Below, piece by piece: positions 1 through 9,300 of a DNA stretch of 64,000 nucleotides. The notes beneath the pieces are model-generated. The model worked only from the letters and a program-made list of their open reading frames with translations. It did no database searches and was not told the origin of the DNA. A program made the position numbers and the translations under genes. Each line of letters begins with the position of its first letter. Position 1 is the first letter of the stretch. Source of the stretch: Variovorax sp. TBS-050B. Its GTDB lineage: Bacteria; Pseudomonadota; Gammaproteobacteria; Burkholderiales; Burkholderiaceae_C. The stretch is from contig NZ_JARXYR010000002.1 in assembly GCF_029893635.1 (NCBI RefSeq), positions 3,633,001 to 3,697,000 of the forward strand. The letters are read 5' to 3'.

Positions 1-2
1 TG

Positions 3-1358
3 CAGATCCAGTCGAAGGAAAGCAACATCGCCGTGGCCGAGCGGCTCGAACTGCGCCAGCTCACGCTGCAGATCGTCTCGCACCTGGCCGACAGCGACGC
101 CACGCTGCAGCGGCTGGTGGCCGAGTCCTCGCTGATGCTGCGGCTCGCGCGCGCCAGCGGCGCGGCCGTGGTGCTCGACGACGAGGTCTGGAGCGTGGGT
201 GACGTGCCGGCGCGCGCGCAGGTGCTGGAGATGGCCGACTGGATCGCCGGCCTCGGCGTGGAGGTCTACGAGAGCAGCACGCTGCTCACGCACTTCGCGC
301 CGGCCGCCGAGTTCCGCGAGGTCGCGGCGGGCGTGCTCGCGATCTCGATCTCGCAGGTGCACCGGCACCTGATCCTCTGGTTCCGCCCCGAGGTCGTGCA
401 GACCATCCAGTGGGCCGGCGATCCGAAGAAGCCGAAGGCCGCCGCCAGCGGCCGCATCCATCCGCGGCGCAGCTTCGCGAGCTGGGTCGAGGAGGTGCGC
501 GGCCGCTCGGTGCCCTGGTCGCCGGCCGAGGTGGCCGTGGCCGGCGAGCTGCGGCAGGCGCTGATCGGCGTGGTGCTGCGCCGCGCCGAGGAACTGGCGG
601 CCGTGGCCACCGAACTCGGCCGCGTCAACAAGGAGCTCGAGGCCTTCTCGTACACCGTCTCGCACGACCTGCGCGCGCCGATGCGGCACATCGCGGGCTA
701 CGTCGACCTGGTGGCGCAGACCGAGGGCCGGCAGCTCAGCGAGCGCGCCCACCGCTACCTCGGCCACGTGAAGGACGCGGCGGCCTTCGCGGGGCAGATG
801 GTCGATGCGCTGCTGGACTTCTCGCGCATGGGGCGCGCCGCGCTCAAGCGGCGCATGGTGGACACCGGCTCGCTGGTCGAGGGACTGGTGCGCGAGCTCG
901 GGCGCATCGAGCCTTCGCGGCGCGTGGAGTGGCAGATCGACCCCGAGCTGCCCGCGCTGCATGCCGATCCGCTGCTGCTGCAGGTGGCGGTGCGCAACCT
1001 GCTCGCCAACGCCGTCAAGTACTCGCGCACGCGCGATCCGCAGCGCATCGCGGTGCGCGCGATCCACGGCGACCTGGGCAGCGGGCTGGAGGTCGAGGAC
1101 AACGGCGTGGGCTTCCAGATGAAGTACGTCGACAAGCTGTTCGGCGTGTTCCAGCGGCTGCACCAGGCCGAGGAATTCGAGGGCACGGGCATCGGCCTGG
1201 CCAACGTGAAGCGGATCGTCGAGCGCCACGGCGGCAGGGTCTGGGCCAAGGGGGCGACGGGCGAGGGTGCGACCTTCGGCTTCGTCCTGCCGCACGTGGA
1301 GCCGGGCAGCGACAACGCGGCGGGCACGCCGCAGCACAACGGAGAAGGACATGCTTAA
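3..1358 (+). CDS. Phytochrome-like sensor histidine kinase, 5' end cut by window
   Basis: This is the C-terminal part of a bacteriophytochrome-type light-sensing histidine kinase. The frame is open from base 3, before the first possible start (GTG at 33), so the true start lies outside the window. The first ~170 residues resemble the PHY domain that follows the chromophore-binding GAF domain. A HisKA domain follows with motif SHDLRAP (phosphoacceptor His codon at 663-665), then a HATPase domain with the N-box NLLANAVKYS, the G1 box DNGVGF and the G2 box GTGIGLANV. The chromophore Cys region is not visible. The 3' end overlaps the next receiver gene by 8 bases, so the kinase and the small receiver are very likely co-transcribed and probably partners. 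Without the N-terminus, the phytochrome call rests on PHY similarity and gene order. Confidence 0.8.
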   Translation, partial: QIQSKESNIAVAERLELRQLTLQIVSHLADSDATLQRLVAESSLMLRLARASGAAVVLDDEVWSVGDVPARAQVLEMADWIAGLGVEVYESSTLLTHFAPAAEFREVAAGVLAISISQVHRHLILWFRPEVVQTIQWAGDPKKPKAAASGRIHPRRSFASWVEEVRGRSVPWSPAEVAVAGELRQALIGVVLRRAEELAAVATELGRVNKELEAFSYTVSHDLRAPMRHIAGYVDLVAQTEGRQLSERAHRYLGHVKDAAAFAGQMVDALLDFSRMGRAALKRRMVDTGSLVEGLVRELGRIEPSRRVEWQIDPELPALHADPLLLQVAVRNLLANAVKYSRTRDPQRIAVRAIHGDLGSGLEVEDNGVGFQMKYVDKLFGVFQRLHQAEEFEGTGIGLANVKRIVERHGGRVWAKGATGEGATFGFVLPHVEPGSDNAAGTPQHNGEGHA

Positions 1359-1809
1359 GCCGATCCTGCTCGTCGAGGACGACAAGCGAGACCTGGAACT
1401 CACCCTGATCGCGCTCGAGCGCAGCCAGCTCGCGAACGACGTGATCGTGCTGCGCGACGGCGCGCAGGCGCTCGACTACCTGCGCCGCGAGGGCGAGTAC
1501 GCCCGGCGGCCCGAAGGCAACCCGGCCGTGATCCTGCTCGACCTCAAGCTGCCCAAGGTCACGGGCCTGGAGGTGCTGCAGGCGGTGCGCGCCGACGTGG
1601 CGCTGCGCAGCATCCCGGTGGTCATGCTGACCTCGTCGCAGGAGGAATCGGACGTGCTGCGCAGCTACGAACTCGGGGTCAACGCCTACGTGGTCAAGCC
1701 CGTGGCCTTCGACCAGTTCGTCTCGGCGATCGCCGAGCTCGGCGTCTTCTGGGCCGTGCTGAACGAGCCGCCGCCCGGCTCGCTGAAGGCCGCGCGCCGA
1801 CATGAATGA
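1351..1809 (+). CDS. Single-domain response regulator (Rcp1-like)
   Basis: A 152-residue stand-alone receiver domain. The acidic pocket is in LLVEDDKRD near the N-terminus, the phosphoacceptor Asp in ILLDLKLPKV, the conserved Thr/Ser in VVMLTSSQEES, and the switch Lys in YVVKPV. There is no output domain. The length and motifs match the Rcp1/CheY-like regulators encoded next to phytochrome kinases, so phosphotransfer from the upstream kinase is the likely role. The start ATG at 1351 has a good GGAGAAGG ribosome binding site about 4 bases upstream and overlaps the kinase stop; its own stop overlaps the start of the hybrid kinase. Translational coupling of all three is likely. Confidence 0.9.
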   Translation: MLKPILLVEDDKRDLELTLIALERSQLANDVIVLRDGAQALDYLRREGEYARRPEGNPAVILLDLKLPKVTGLEVLQAVRADVALRSIPVVMLTSSQEESDVLRSYELGVNAYVVKPVAFDQFVSAIAELGVFWAVLNEPPPGSLKAARRHE

Positions 1810-3997
1810 GCGGGAGCCCGCGGACGCGGCGGCCGATGCGATCGACGTGCTCATCGTCGAGGACTCGCGCTTCGACGTCGAGCTGCTGACCGAGGCGCTC
1901 TCGACCGCGCTGCCCGCGTCGCGCACGCACGTCGTGCGCGACGAGCACGGCCTGACCGCGGCGCTGGTCGAGGGCCGCTATGCGCTGATCCTGTCGGACT
2001 ACGAGCTGCCGGGCTTCTCGGGCGAGGAGGCGCTGGAGATCGCGCGGCGGCTCGCGCCCGAGACGCCCTTCATCTTCGTCTCGGGCGTGATCGGCGAGGA
2101 CAACGCGGTCGAGCTGCTGCGCCGCGGCGCGGTCGACTACGTGAGCAAGGGACGGCTCGCGCGCCTGCCGCTGGTGCTGGACCGCGCGCTCAAGGAAGCC
2201 GCCGACCGGCGCGCGAAGCGGGTGGCCGAGTTCCAGCTCCAGGTGGCGAGCGAGGCCTTCCGCGAGGCGGAGTCGCGCCGGCTCGCGCTGATGGAACTGG
2301 GCGACCGGATCCGCGACATCGACGATCCGGGCGAGATCGCCTACGTGGCCTCGACCATGCTGGGCCAGCGCCTGGGCGTGGACCGCGCGGGCTACGGGCT
2401 GGTGGACAAGGTGGCCGAAACCATCGTGATCGAGCGCGACTGGACCGCGCCCGGCGTGGCCAGCCTCGCGGGCCTGCTGCATTTCCGCGACTACGGCTCC
2501 TACATCGAGGACCTGCGGCGCGGCCTGACCGTGGCCTTCGCCGATGCGCGCACCGACCCGCGCACGCGCGACAACGCAGACGCGCTCGACGCCATCACCG
2601 CGCGCGCGGTGGTCAACATGCCGCTGACCGAGCGCGGCGGCCTGGTGGGGCTGCTGTACCTGAACCACGGCCAGGTGCGCCACTGGACGCGCGACGAGCT
2701 CGACTTCGTGCGCGAGACCGGCGAACGCGTGCGCTCGGCCATCGCGCGGCGCGAGGCGCAGATCGAGCTCGAGGCCTTCGCCGAATCGCTGGAGCGCCAG
2801 GTCGAGGAGCGCGCGGCCGAACTCGAGGCCGCGCGCGACCAGCTGCGCCAGAGCCAGAAGCTCGAGGCCGTGGGCCAGCTCACCGGCGGTCTCGCGCACG
2901 ACTTCAACAACCTGCTGGCCGCCATCAGCGGCAGCCTGGAACTGATGCAGCGGCGCGGGCTCGACGGCCAGCGCAGCGAGATGGAGCGCTACATCGGCGT
3001 GGCCCAGGGCGCGGTCAAGCGCGCGGCCGCGCTCACGCACAGGCTGCTCGCGTTCTCGCGGCGGCAGACGCTGGAGCCCAAGCCACTCAACCCCAACCGG
3101 CTCGTGGCCGGCATGGAGGAACTGCTGCGGCGCACGCTCGGCCCGCAGATCGCGCTCGAGGTGGTGGCGGCGGTGGGCCTGTGGAACGTGCATGCCGACC
3201 CGAGCCAGCTCGAGAACGCGCTGCTCAACCTCTGCATCAATGCGCGCGACGCCATGCCCGAAGGCGGCAAGCTGGTGATCGAGACCGCCAACCGCTGGAT
3301 CGACGCGCGCACCGCGCAGGAGCGCGACATGCCGATGGGGCGCTACGTCTCGCTCACCGTCAGCGACAACGGCGTGGGCATGGCGCCCGAGGTGGCGGCG
3401 CGCGCCTTTGATCCCTTCTTCACGACCAAGCCGATCGGCATGGGCACCGGCCTCGGGCTGTCGATGATCTACGGCTTCGCGAAGCAGTCGGGCGGCCAGG
3501 TGCGCATCTATTCGGAGCTCGGCCGCGGCACGGCGGTCAGCATCTACCTGCCGCGCCACGACGCGCAGGAGGAAGCCGCGAGCGAACCGGCCGAGGCCAC
3601 GCTCGCGCCACGCGCCGACCAGGGCGACACGGTGCTGGTGGTGGACGACGAGCCCGCGCTGCGCATGATCATCGCCGAGGTGATGCGCGGCCTGGGCTAC
3701 GCCACGCTCGAGGCCGGCGACGGCGCGGCGGCGCTGCGCATCCTGCAGGCGCCGCGCCAGCGCATCGACCTGCTCGTGACCGACGTGGGCCTGCCCGGCG
3801 GCATGAACGGCCGCCAGGTGGCGGACGCGGCGCGCAGCGCGCGGCCCGGGCTCAAGGTGCTGTTCATCACGGGCTATGCCGAGAACGCGGTGCTGAGCCA
3901 CGGCCACCTCGACCCGGGCATGCACGTGATGACCAAGCCCTTCGAGATGGACATGCTCGCGCGGCGCGTCAAGGCGCTGATCGAGGCGGGGCCCTAG
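1802..3997 (+). CDS. Hybrid kinase: REC-GAF-HisKA-HATPase-REC
   Basis: A 731-residue cytosolic hybrid kinase with no membrane segment. Order: an N-terminal receiver ([13 protein letters not shown], phosphoacceptor in [10 protein letters not shown]), a GAF-like domain around residues 160-310, a coiled coil rich in Glu/Arg, a HisKA domain with [12 protein letters not shown] (a common H-box in receiver-linked kinases), a HATPase domain ([24 protein letters not shown]), and a C-terminal receiver ([22 protein letters not shown], Lys in MTKPFE). Its start overlaps the upstream receiver stop by 8 bases. The receiver-at-both-ends design suggests it integrates the signal from the upstream phytochrome-type kinase and passes it on; the final output is not encoded here. 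Confidence 0.9.
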   Translation: MNEREPADAAADAIDVLIVEDSRFDVELLTEALSTALPASRTHVVRDEHGLTAALVEGRYALILSDYELPGFSGEEALEIARRLAPETPFIFVSGVIGEDNAVELLRRGAVDYVSKGRLARLPLVLDRALKEAADRRAKRVAEFQLQVASEAFREAESRRLALMELGDRIRDIDDPGEIAYVASTMLGQRLGVDRAGYGLVDKVAETIVIERDWTAPGVASLAGLLHFRDYGSYIEDLRRGLTVAFADARTDPRTRDNADALDAITARAVVNMPLTERGGLVGLLYLNHGQVRHWTRDELDFVRETGERVRSAIARREAQIELEAFAESLERQVEERAAELEAARDQLRQSQKLEAVGQLTGGLAHDFNNLLAAISGSLELMQRRGLDGQRSEMERYIGVAQGAVKRAAALTHRLLAFSRRQTLEPKPLNPNRLVAGMEELLRRTLGPQIALEVVAAVGLWNVHADPSQLENALLNLCINARDAMPEGGKLVIETANRWIDARTAQERDMPMGRYVSLTVSDNGVGMAPEVAARAFDPFFTTKPIGMGTGLGLSMIYGFAKQSGGQVRIYSELGRGTAVSIYLPRHDAQEEAASEPAEATLAPRADQGDTVLVVDDEPALRMIIAEVMRGLGYATLEAGDGAAALRILQAPRQRIDLLVTDVGLPGGMNGRQVADAARSARPGLKVLFITGYAENAVLSHGHLDPGMHVMTKPFEMDMLARRVKALIEAGP

Positions 3998-4015
3998 GCA
4001 GGGCCGCCGGCGCCC

Positions 4016-4834
4016 TCAGCGTGCCGCGATCGGCTCCAGGCCGGTCTTCGCGATGGTCGGCGCGGCCTCGGGCGACTGCAGGTAGCGGATCAATTGGCGC
4101 GCCGCCTCGGGCTGCTTCGAGGCGGTCGCGATGCCGGCCGAGAACACCGTCACGCGCTGCACCTCGGCCGGCAGCGGACCGATGTAGTCGATGCCCTCGA
4201 TCGGCAGCAGCTCGCTGACCTGCTGCAGGCCGAGCGCCGCGTCGCCGCGCGCCACCACCGCACCCACGCGCTCGCTGAGGATGCGCTTGCTCTTCGGCTT
4301 GACCTCGGACTCGATGCCGAGCTTCTTGAGCAGCTCGGTCTCGTAGTAGGTGCCGCTCGCGCTGGCGGAGTAGGCGATCGAGGGCGCGGCCAGCAGCGTG
4401 CGCCTGAGCGCCTCGACGGTGCCGATGTCGGGCCGGGGCGCACCCTTCCTCACCGCGAAGCCGATCGACGAGCGCACCAGGTCGACCTGGCTGCCCGGCA
4501 CCACCTTGCCCTGCGCGACCAGCGCATCGAGCGCGGGCCGCGCGAGGATCACCACGTCGGCCGGCTCGTTGCGCGCGAGGCGGCTCGGGATCGAATCCTG
4601 CGCATTGCCCATCGAGGCGCCGTAGGCGGTCTTGACCGTGCGCCCGCTCGCGCGCTCGAAGCCGGGGCGCAGGTCGTTGTAGGCCGCGGTGAAGCCGCCC
4701 GAGGTCATCACGTGCAGATCGCCGGCCGCGTGCTGGCCGCCGAGGCTGCCGCAGCCGGCCAGCACCGCCGCTGCGGCGAACAGCGCGGCGCGGCGGGTCA
4801 GGCGGGCGAGGGAGGGAGCGGGTGTGGTCGTCAT
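4016..4834 (-). CDS. Orphan extracellular binding lipoprotein (ModA-like fold)
   Basis: A 272-residue solute-binding protein of the molybdate/sulfate-like class (SBP_bac_11 type). The N-terminus has an Arg-rich start, a hydrophobic stretch and a lipobox ending VLAGC, so it is probably anchored to a membrane by a lipidated Cys. The mature part begins LHVMTSGGFTAAYNDL and includes the stretch PADVVILARPALDAL, typical of ModA-like proteins. The motif SASGTYYETELLKKLG lies near the ligand cleft. No permease or ATPase gene lies beside it, so either its transporter is elsewhere or it acts as a sensor protein. The ligand cannot be told from sequence. It faces the hybrid kinase end to end. Confidence 0.8.
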   Translation of the reverse strand: MTTTPAPSLARLTRRAALFAAAAVLAGCGSLGGQHAAGDLHVMTSGGFTAAYNDLRPGFERASGRTVKTAYGASMGNAQDSIPSRLARNEPADVVILARPALDALVAQGKVVPGSQVDLVRSSIGFAVRKGAPRPDIGTVEALRRTLLAAPSIAYSASASGTYYETELLKKLGIESEVKPKSKRILSERVGAVVARGDAALGLQQVSELLPIEGIDYIGPLPAEVQRVTVFSAGIATASKQPEAARQLIRYLQSPEAAPTIAKTGLEPIAAR

Positions 4835-5022
4835 GGTCTGGTGTCTCCTTGTGTGGTGCCGGCCACCTTAGGCCGCAAGGCTGTCAAAGGGCTTTCAGCC
4901 GCGTGGGGGTATTCACGGACCCGATGCGACCGGGCCGGCGCGGGGTAACGACTTTGGCCTACAAGGGCCCCCAAAGGGCGGTCCTAGCTTGCATTCATCG
5001 ACAACAACCCAAGGAGATTCCG

Positions 5023-5469
5023 ATGAAGCTCACGAAACGCATGGCCCCGACCGTGGTGGCCCTCCTGATGGGCGCCTGTGTCGCGCCGCTGGCCCTGGCC
5101 GCGGGTGGCGCTGGTGGTGGTGGCGGCGGCGGTGGCGGTGGTGCAGGGGGCGGCGGCAGCGGTGCGGGCAGCAGCGCCTCCGCCGGCGCGAACGGCAACG
5201 GCGCGGGCGCCTCGGGCAGCTCCAACGCTTCGGCCAATGCGGCCACCCCCGCCACCCCGGCCACGCCTGCGACACCCGCCACGGCCACGTCGCCCGCGAC
5301 GCCGGCCACGCCTGCGACACCGGCCACGCCTTCGCCGCAGTCGTCCTCTTCGACCTCGTCCACCTCGACGATGTCGACCACGCCTGCGACGCCCGCGGTG
5401 CCGGCCTCGAAATCGTCGACCGGCAAGACCACGCCCGCGGTCCCGGCCACGCCGGGCAGCAAGCAGTAG
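5023..5469 (+). CDS. Exported low-complexity protein: Gly-rich then TPA repeats
   Basis: A 148-residue protein of unknown function. The ATG at 5023 follows an AAGGAG site. Residues 1-26 form a signal peptide (MKLTKRM, a hydrophobic core, cleavage likely after LALAA). The rest is low complexity: a poly-Gly tract, a Gly/Ser/Ala/Asn tract, then runs of Thr-Pro-Ala with a short Ser/Thr tract and ending in PATPGSKQ. The TPA blocks are also repeated at DNA level, with two copies of a roughly 20-base unit around 5259-5330, so copy number may vary by slippage. Such Pro/Thr/Ala linkers usually span the cell wall or periplasm, but no catalytic or binding domain is present. It could be an envelope stress protein or a spurious product of a repetitive stretch; the signal peptide and ribosome binding site favour a real gene. 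Confidence 0.65.
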   Translation: MKLTKRMAPTVVALLMGACVAPLALAAGGAGGGGGGGGGGAGGGGSGAGSSASAGANGNGAGASGSSNASANAATPATPATPATPATATSPATPATPATPATPSPQSSSSTSSTSTMSTTPATPAVPASKSSTGKTTPAVPATPGSKQ

Positions 5470-5482
5470 CCGGCCGCAGGGC

Positions 5483-6394
5483 TCAGTCCAGCCGCCCGCT
5501 CGCCAGCGCGGCGGCCGCGGCCCGCGTCTCCACGCCGAGCTTCTCGAAGATGTGTTCGAGGTGCTTGTTCACGGTGCGCGGGCTGGTGCCGAGAATCTCG
5601 CCGATGTCGCGGTTGGTCTTGCCCTTGGCGAGCCACGAGAGCACTTCGGTCTCGCGCGGCGTGAGCGCGGCCTCGGCCAGCCGCGCCGAGGGGCCGCTGC
5701 CGGCCGCGCCGTCGCGCTGCAGCGCCAGCAGCAGCATGGTCTCGCCGAGCGCAGCGGCTCCGAGGTTGCGCACCGAGAGCCGGGTCCCGTCGGCTGTCGT
5801 GATGGCCGCGGCGGCGCCAGGCGCGAGCACGGGCTCGAGCGAGTCCGGCAGCAGCCCGCTCGCGGAGGGCACGCCCAGCGCCTGCAGCCAGCGCGCGGCC
5901 TGCGGCGAACGCCACGCGATGCGTCCGTGCGCATCGACGAACACCACGCCCATGCCGGCCACGTCGACCGCGTCGCGCGCCATGCGGGTGATGCGCGCGT
6001 TGCGCGCATGCGTGTGCAGCCGCGCGAGCACCTCCTGCGCGCGGATCGGCTTCACCACGTAGTCCACGCCGCCGCATTCGAAGCCCTCGACCACGTGCGA
6101 GGTCTCGGAGAGCCCGGTCATGAACAGCACCGGCACGTGCGCGAGCGCGGCATTGGCCTTGATGCGGCGGCAGGTCTCGAAGCCCGAGAGGCCGGGCATC
6201 ATGCCGTCGAGCAGGATGGCGTCGGGCACCACCAGCTCGAGCCGCTGCAGCGCGGCCTCGCCGTCGCCGGCCACCAGCACGGTGTAGCCGCTGGCCTCGA
6301 GCGTGTCGCAGAGCATGCCGAGGCTGCTGGGCGCGTCGTCCACGACCAGCACCACGGGGCGTTCGCTGTCGTCAGGGTGTGAAGGTGTCGGCAT
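5483..6394 (-). CDS. Response regulator: REC-PAS-like-LuxR HTH
   Basis: A DNA-binding response regulator of about 303 residues. The receiver has VVLVVDDAPSS, the phosphoacceptor Asp in AILLDGMMPG and the switch Lys in YVVKPIRA. A middle region (GMGVVFVDAHGRIAWRS) looks like a small PAS fold. The C-terminus is a NarL/LuxR helix-turn-helix with LTPRETEVL and GKTNRDIGEILGTS. I place the start at 6394, which overlaps the end of the hybrid kinase gene by 23 bases; an ATG at 6427 would add 11 residues. The overlap makes the kinase its partner almost by definition. The targets are not shown, but the divergent urt-fmd operon beyond the kinase gene is the obvious candidate. Confidence 0.9.
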   Translation of the reverse strand: MPTPSHPDDSERPVVLVVDDAPSSLGMLCDTLEASGYTVLVAGDGEAALQRLELVVPDAILLDGMMPGLSGFETCRRIKANAALAHVPVLFMTGLSETSHVVEGFECGGVDYVVKPIRAQEVLARLHTHARNARITRMARDAVDVAGMGVVFVDAHGRIAWRSPQAARWLQALGVPSASGLLPDSLEPVLAPGAAAAITTADGTRLSVRNLGAAALGETMLLLALQRDGAAGSGPSARLAEAALTPRETEVLSWLAKGKTNRDIGEILGTSPRTVNKHLEHIFEKLGVETRAAAAALASGRLD

Positions 6395-9300
6395 CTTCGG
6401 TTTCGGCAAGGGTCTTGCGGAGGGCATCGAGGTCGAAGCGCGCGAGCATGCCGCGCAGCCAGGTGCAGCTCGCGGCCGCCGCGGGCGAGGCGGCCGCGAG
6501 CCGGTCCAGCGCCTGGTGCAGGCCGCGCACGTGGCCCATCTGCACCAGCCGCATCAGCTCGGCGCGGTCGTCTTCCGAGAGCGCGAGCCGCGGCGGCCGC
6601 GGGGCCGCATCGACGGACGGCGGCATCGCATCGGCGGCGGCCAGCCATTCGAGGCCGAGGTGGCGCTCGAGCGTGGCGATCAGCTCCGATTCGATGACCG
6701 GCTTGCCCACGAAGGCCTGGCAGCCGGCCGCGCGCAGCAGCTCGCCCTGGTTCTCGAACATGTTGGCCGAGACGATGATGATCGGGATGCCGTCGAAGCC
6801 CGCGGCGCGCACCTGCGCCGCGGTCTGCCAGCCGTCCATGTCGTCCATGCTGAGGTCGAGCAGGATCGCGGCCGGCAGGTGCTCGCGCAGGCTGTCGAGG
6901 CATTCGGTGCCGCTCGCGGCCTCGCGCACCTCGAAGCCCAGCGGCGCGAGCATGCCCGCGAGCATCTGGCGCTGCACCGGCTGGTCGTCGACAACGAGCA
7001 GCGTGCGCCGCGCGCCGAGGTAGCCCGAGACCGGCCGCCGGGTCTCGGCCTGCGGGCCCGGGTCGGCCACCTCGCGCAGGTAGACGCGCACGCTGAAGGT
7101 GCTGCCCGCGGGCGAGCTGGCCGCGAGCCGCAGCTCGCCGCCCATGAGCGAGGTCAGCAGGCCGGTGATGGTGAGGCCGAGCCCGGTGCCCGGCTCGCCG
7201 CGCCGGCGGCCCGCGGCGCCGCGCTCGAAGGGCAGGAAGATGCGCTGGTGGTCCTGCGGCGCCACGCCGATGCCGGTGTCGACCACGTCGAAGCGCAGCA
7301 CCTCGCGCCGCGCGTCCACGTGCAGCGTGACCGTGCCGCTGTCGGTGAAGCGCACCGCGTTGGCCAGCAGGTTGATGAGGATCTGGCGCAGCCGCTTGGC
7401 GTCGGCATGCACCCAGGGCGGCAGCCGGCCGCTGCGCGTGTGGACAAAGGCCAGGCCCTTGTTCTCGGCCTGCGGGCGCACCATGTGGACCAGCTCGTCG
7501 AGGAAGGCCGGCAGCGCGAGCGGCGCCGGCTCGAGCTGCAGCCGGCCGGCCTCGATGCGCGCGAGGTCGAGCAGGCCGTCGATCAGGCCGAGCATGTGCT
7601 CGCCGCTGCGCTGGATGGTCTGCACCGCCTCGCGCGGCGGCGCCGCGGCCTCGCCCTTGAGCAGGATCTGCGAGTAGCCGAGGATGCTGTTCAGCGGCGT
7701 GCGCAGCTCGTGCGTCATGCCCGCGACGTAGCGGGTCTTGGCCTGGTTCGCGGCCTCGGCCGCTTCCTTGGCGGCCTGCAGCGCGGCATCGGTGCGCCGG
7801 TGCGCCTCGATCTCGACCGTGAGCAGGTGGTTGTGCCGGTTCGATTCCTCCTGCGCCATCTGCCGGCTCTCGCTGCCGAGCACGATCCACCAGGCCGCCA
7901 CCGCGGCCACCAGCGACAGCAGCGCGAAGACCTTGAGGAAGGCATTGCGCAGTGCCGGGTCGAGCGCATCGGCGCCGACGATGGTCTCCTGCGCGTACAC
8001 CACGCCCATCACGGTGGCGAGCAGCGCCACCAGCGAGGCGGCGACCATCAGGTAGTGCGCGACCCGGAAGTTGAGCCGGCCCGACAGCGCGGGCGGCAGC
8101 AGGGCGTCGAGCCAGCCGCTCATCTGCTCGGCCGCGCGCGAATCGGTCTTGCAGCGGTCGTGGCAGCGCGATTCGAGCGTGCAGCACAGCGAGCAGATCG
8201 GCGCGCTGTAGGCCGGGCAGTGCGCCATGTCCTCCGACTCGAAGCTGTTGTCGCAGACCGAACACTTGACGAGCTGGCCCGGCGTCCAGCGCTGCAGGTC
8301 GGTGCGCGCGAGGTAGTAGCGCCCGCGCGTGCGCCAGGCCAGCAGCGGCGACACCGCGAGCGCGGTGGCGAGCGCGATGAACGGCGAGAACGCGCGTGCC
8401 GCATGCCCGAGCAGGCCGGAGTAGGCCAGCATCGCGAAGGCGGCCGCCACCAGCATCGCGCCCAGGCCCACCGGGTTGATGTCGTAGAGGTGCGCGCGCT
8501 TGAACTCGACCGCCTTCGGGCTCCAGCCCAGCGGCTTGTTGATGACCAGGTCGGCCACCAGCGCGCCGACCCAGGCGATCGCGATGTTGCTGTAGAAGCC
8601 CAGCACATGCTCCAGCGCCGCGAACACGCCGAGCGTCATCAGCAGGATGGCGATCACCACGTTGAACACCAGCCACACCACGCGCCCCGGATGGCTGTGG
8701 GTGAGCCGCGCGAAGAAGTTCGACCAGGCGAGCGAGCCGGCATAGGCGTTCGTGAGGTTGATCTTCATCTGCGACACCACCACGAACAGCACCGTGACGC
8801 CGAGCACCCAGGCGGGGTCGCGCAGCACGTAGGAGAAGCCCGTGAGGTACATCTGCGTCGGCTCGACCGCATGCGCGGGCGGTATCTCGTGCTGCAGCGC
8901 CAGGAAGGCCAGGAAGGCGCCGCCCATCATCTTGAGCATGCCGGGCACGATCCAGCCCGGGCCCGCGACCAGCACCGCGCTCCACCAGCGCACGCGGTTG
9001 GCGGCGGTCTTCTCGGGCAGGAAGCGCAGGTAGTCCACCTGCTCGCCGATCTGCACCACGAGCGAGAAGGCCACGGTGGCGGCGGCGCCGAACAGCAGCG
9101 GGTCGAAGCCGCTGCTGTCGGCGCTGCGTCCGATCAGGCCGGTGAAGTCGGCGTACAGCGCGGGCTGCTTCACGAGCACCGCGACGAAGGGGCAGACGAA
9201 CAGCACGATCCAGATCGGCTGCGTCCACAGCTGCAGCCCCGAGATCAGCGTGATGCCGCGCGCCACCAGCGGAATGATCACGATCGAGGACACCAGGTAG

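Noticed and set aside
1694..3925. Long open frame on the minus strand over the hybrid kinase (743 codons)
   Set aside because: Its composition is His/Arg/Ala-rich with no domain; it mirrors the plus-strand coding frame, which has clear kinase motifs. Such shadows are common at this GC and were left out throughout.
5240..5460. CRISPR-like array in the repeated DNA of the TPA-rich gene
   Set aside because: Repeats are in frame, code for Thr-Pro-Ala and have no unique spacers of constant length.
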